Shown: positions 5,144-6,039 of the stretch, piece after piece
Position numbering within the stretch: position 1 is the stretch's first letter
Layout of the letters: every line of letters begins with the position of its first letter
Source of the DNA: an uncultured Collinsella sp.
GTDB lineage: Bacteria > Actinomycetota > Coriobacteriia > Coriobacteriales > Coriobacteriaceae
Direction: 5' to 3'
Assembly: GCA_900552735.1 (NCBI GenBank)
Contig: USBA01000121.1
Location: forward strand, 1-6,039
Length of the DNA: 6,039 bases
The notes under the pieces: model-generated
Database searches by the model: none
Told to the model about the DNA's origin: nothing
The model's input: the letters and a program-made list of their open reading frames with translations, nothing else
Position numbers and translations under genes: made by a program

Positions 5144-6039
5144 ATGACAAATGACTATCGCCGCGGTTCCGACGGGGACCACGGGTCTGGACGTCCCTCC
5201 TCGCGGGGACGTTCTGGTTATCAAGGAACGGGTCGGCCATCTTACAACGCGGGGCCGTCCTATGGCAACGACCCTGCGTCGCGTCTTCGTGGCTCGGGCG
5301 GACCTCGGGTACGCAATACGGGCGCGCGCAAGGGGTCGTCGTCTGAATGGGTTACGGGAACGCCGCTGCCTCGCCGCGATGTCGTTATGGGCTGTATCGG
5401 GGTTGGCCTTGCCGCGGGCGTCTTCCGTCTTGCCGAATACCAGATCGTGAATGCTGACAAGCTGCGCGAGCGCGCGGACGCGCGTCGCCTGCTCTCACAG
5501 ACGCTCTATGCCAAACGTGGCACTATCTACGACCGCAACGGCAACGTGCTGACGTCGTCGGTCGAATGCCGCAATGTCGCCGTGAACCCTCAGCTTGTCG
5601 AGGACGTCGACAAGACGGTCTCGGCGCTGGTCAAGGCTACCGGTATCGATAAAAAGACCTGCCGCAAGCTGGTGCTGTCTGATGGTTCCTGGGTGTATAT
5701 CAAGCGCCAGGTCGACGAGGATGACGCTGCCGCCCTGGAAAAGAAGAATCTACCCGGCGTGCTCTTTGAGCAGGCGATGAAGCGGGTTTACCCGTATGGA
5801 AACCTGGCTTCTCAGCTGCTGGGCGTCGTGAACGTGGACAACGCTGGCCTGACGGGACTCGAAAAACAATACGATGAGCTTCTGACCGGAACGAATGGCT
5901 CTCTTGTGCGCGAGCGCGCAAGAGATGGCGGCTACATCGCGGGCGGTGCCTATAAAAAGGTTGCCGCGATCGATGGCGTGGATATCGTGACGACGATCGA
6001 CGTCAACATTCAGCGCGCCGCGGAAGATGCCTTGGCCGA
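5144..6039 (+). CDS. ftsI: Septal peptidoglycan transpeptidase FtsI (class B PBP), 5' part
   Basis: FtsI crosslinks peptidoglycan at the division septum. The window holds 298 codons; the frame is open to the right edge, so the catalytic transpeptidase domain (SxxK, SxN, KTG) lies outside. A Gly/Ser/Arg-rich, probably disordered cytoplasmic tail (about 1-78) comes first, then one membrane segment (about 79-96, DVVMGCIGVGLAAGVFRL). The pedestal/dimerisation domain begins with K124RGTIYDRNGNVLTSS (R-G-x-I-x-D-R-N-G signature). Further along are RVYPYGNLASQLLGVVN (about 214-230), GLTGLEKQYDELLTGTNGS and DIVTTIDVNIQRAAEDAL, all typical of class B PBPs. The ATG at 5144 is the only start giving this frame near the ftsL stop; its ribosome site is weak (GGTAG, six bases away), which together with the 18-base gap suggests coupling to ftsL translation. 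Position after mraZ-rsmH-ftsL supports FtsI over other class B PBPs. Confidence 0.92.
   Translation, partial: MTNDYRRGSDGDHGSGRPSSRGRSGYQGTGRPSYNAGPSYGNDPASRLRGSGGPRVRNTGARKGSSSEWVTGTPLPRRDVVMGCIGVGLAAGVFRLAEYQIVNADKLRERADARRLLSQTLYAKRGTIYDRNGNVLTSSVECRNVAVNPQLVEDVDKTVSALVKATGIDKKTCRKLVLSDGSWVYIKRQVDEDDAAALEKKNLPGVLFEQAMKRVYPYGNLASQLLGVVNVDNAGLTGLEKQYDELLTGTNGSLVRERARDGGYIAGGAYKKVAAIDGVDIVTTIDVNIQRAAEDALA

Overview
The window looks like part of the genome of a high-GC actinobacterium, probably class Coriobacteriia (Collinsella-like). This is inferred from protein character, codon use and gene order, not from a database match. From about position 378 to the right edge it carries an ordinary core block on the plus strand: pyrG (lacking its 5' end), xerD, then the start of the division and cell-wall (dcw) cluster: mraZ, rsmH, an ftsL-like gene and the 5' part of ftsI.

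The leftmost ~390 bases do not belong with this. Read on the minus strand they encode a piece of a SpoVB/MurJ-type membrane flippase. At about 378-401 the sequence switches abruptly to the middle of CTP synthase, so the first ~100 residues of PyrG (P-loop and one Mg ligand) are absent. The open frame that crosses the join is accidental. An assembly or recombination chimera at a short shared word is the simplest explanation.

pyrG and xerD are two bases apart and probably cotranscribed. Between xerD and mraZ lie 463 bases without a gene but with much structure. In order these are a long imperfect palindrome (2714-2777), a GC-rich hairpin that may be a terminator (2906-2939), a perfect AT-rich dyad (2945-2964), a near-consensus LexA-type box (2966-2979), a G-tract stretch with quadruplex potential (3014-3039), TGGGG repeats resembling MraZ boxes, and a strong sigma-70-type promoter (TTGAAA, 17 bases, TATTAT). 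Two near-identical dyads, GGGGYGGTTCCCC, flank the -10 box. 

From that promoter mraZ, rsmH, ftsL and ftsI probably form one operon: a transcriptional regulator of the cluster, a 16S rRNA methyltransferase, a bitopic divisome scaffold protein and the septal transpeptidase. ftsI runs off the right edge. No tRNA, rRNA, CRISPR array or transposase was seen. The genes themselves are conventional; the best candidates for something new are the dense regulatory region before mraZ and the palindrome after xerD.
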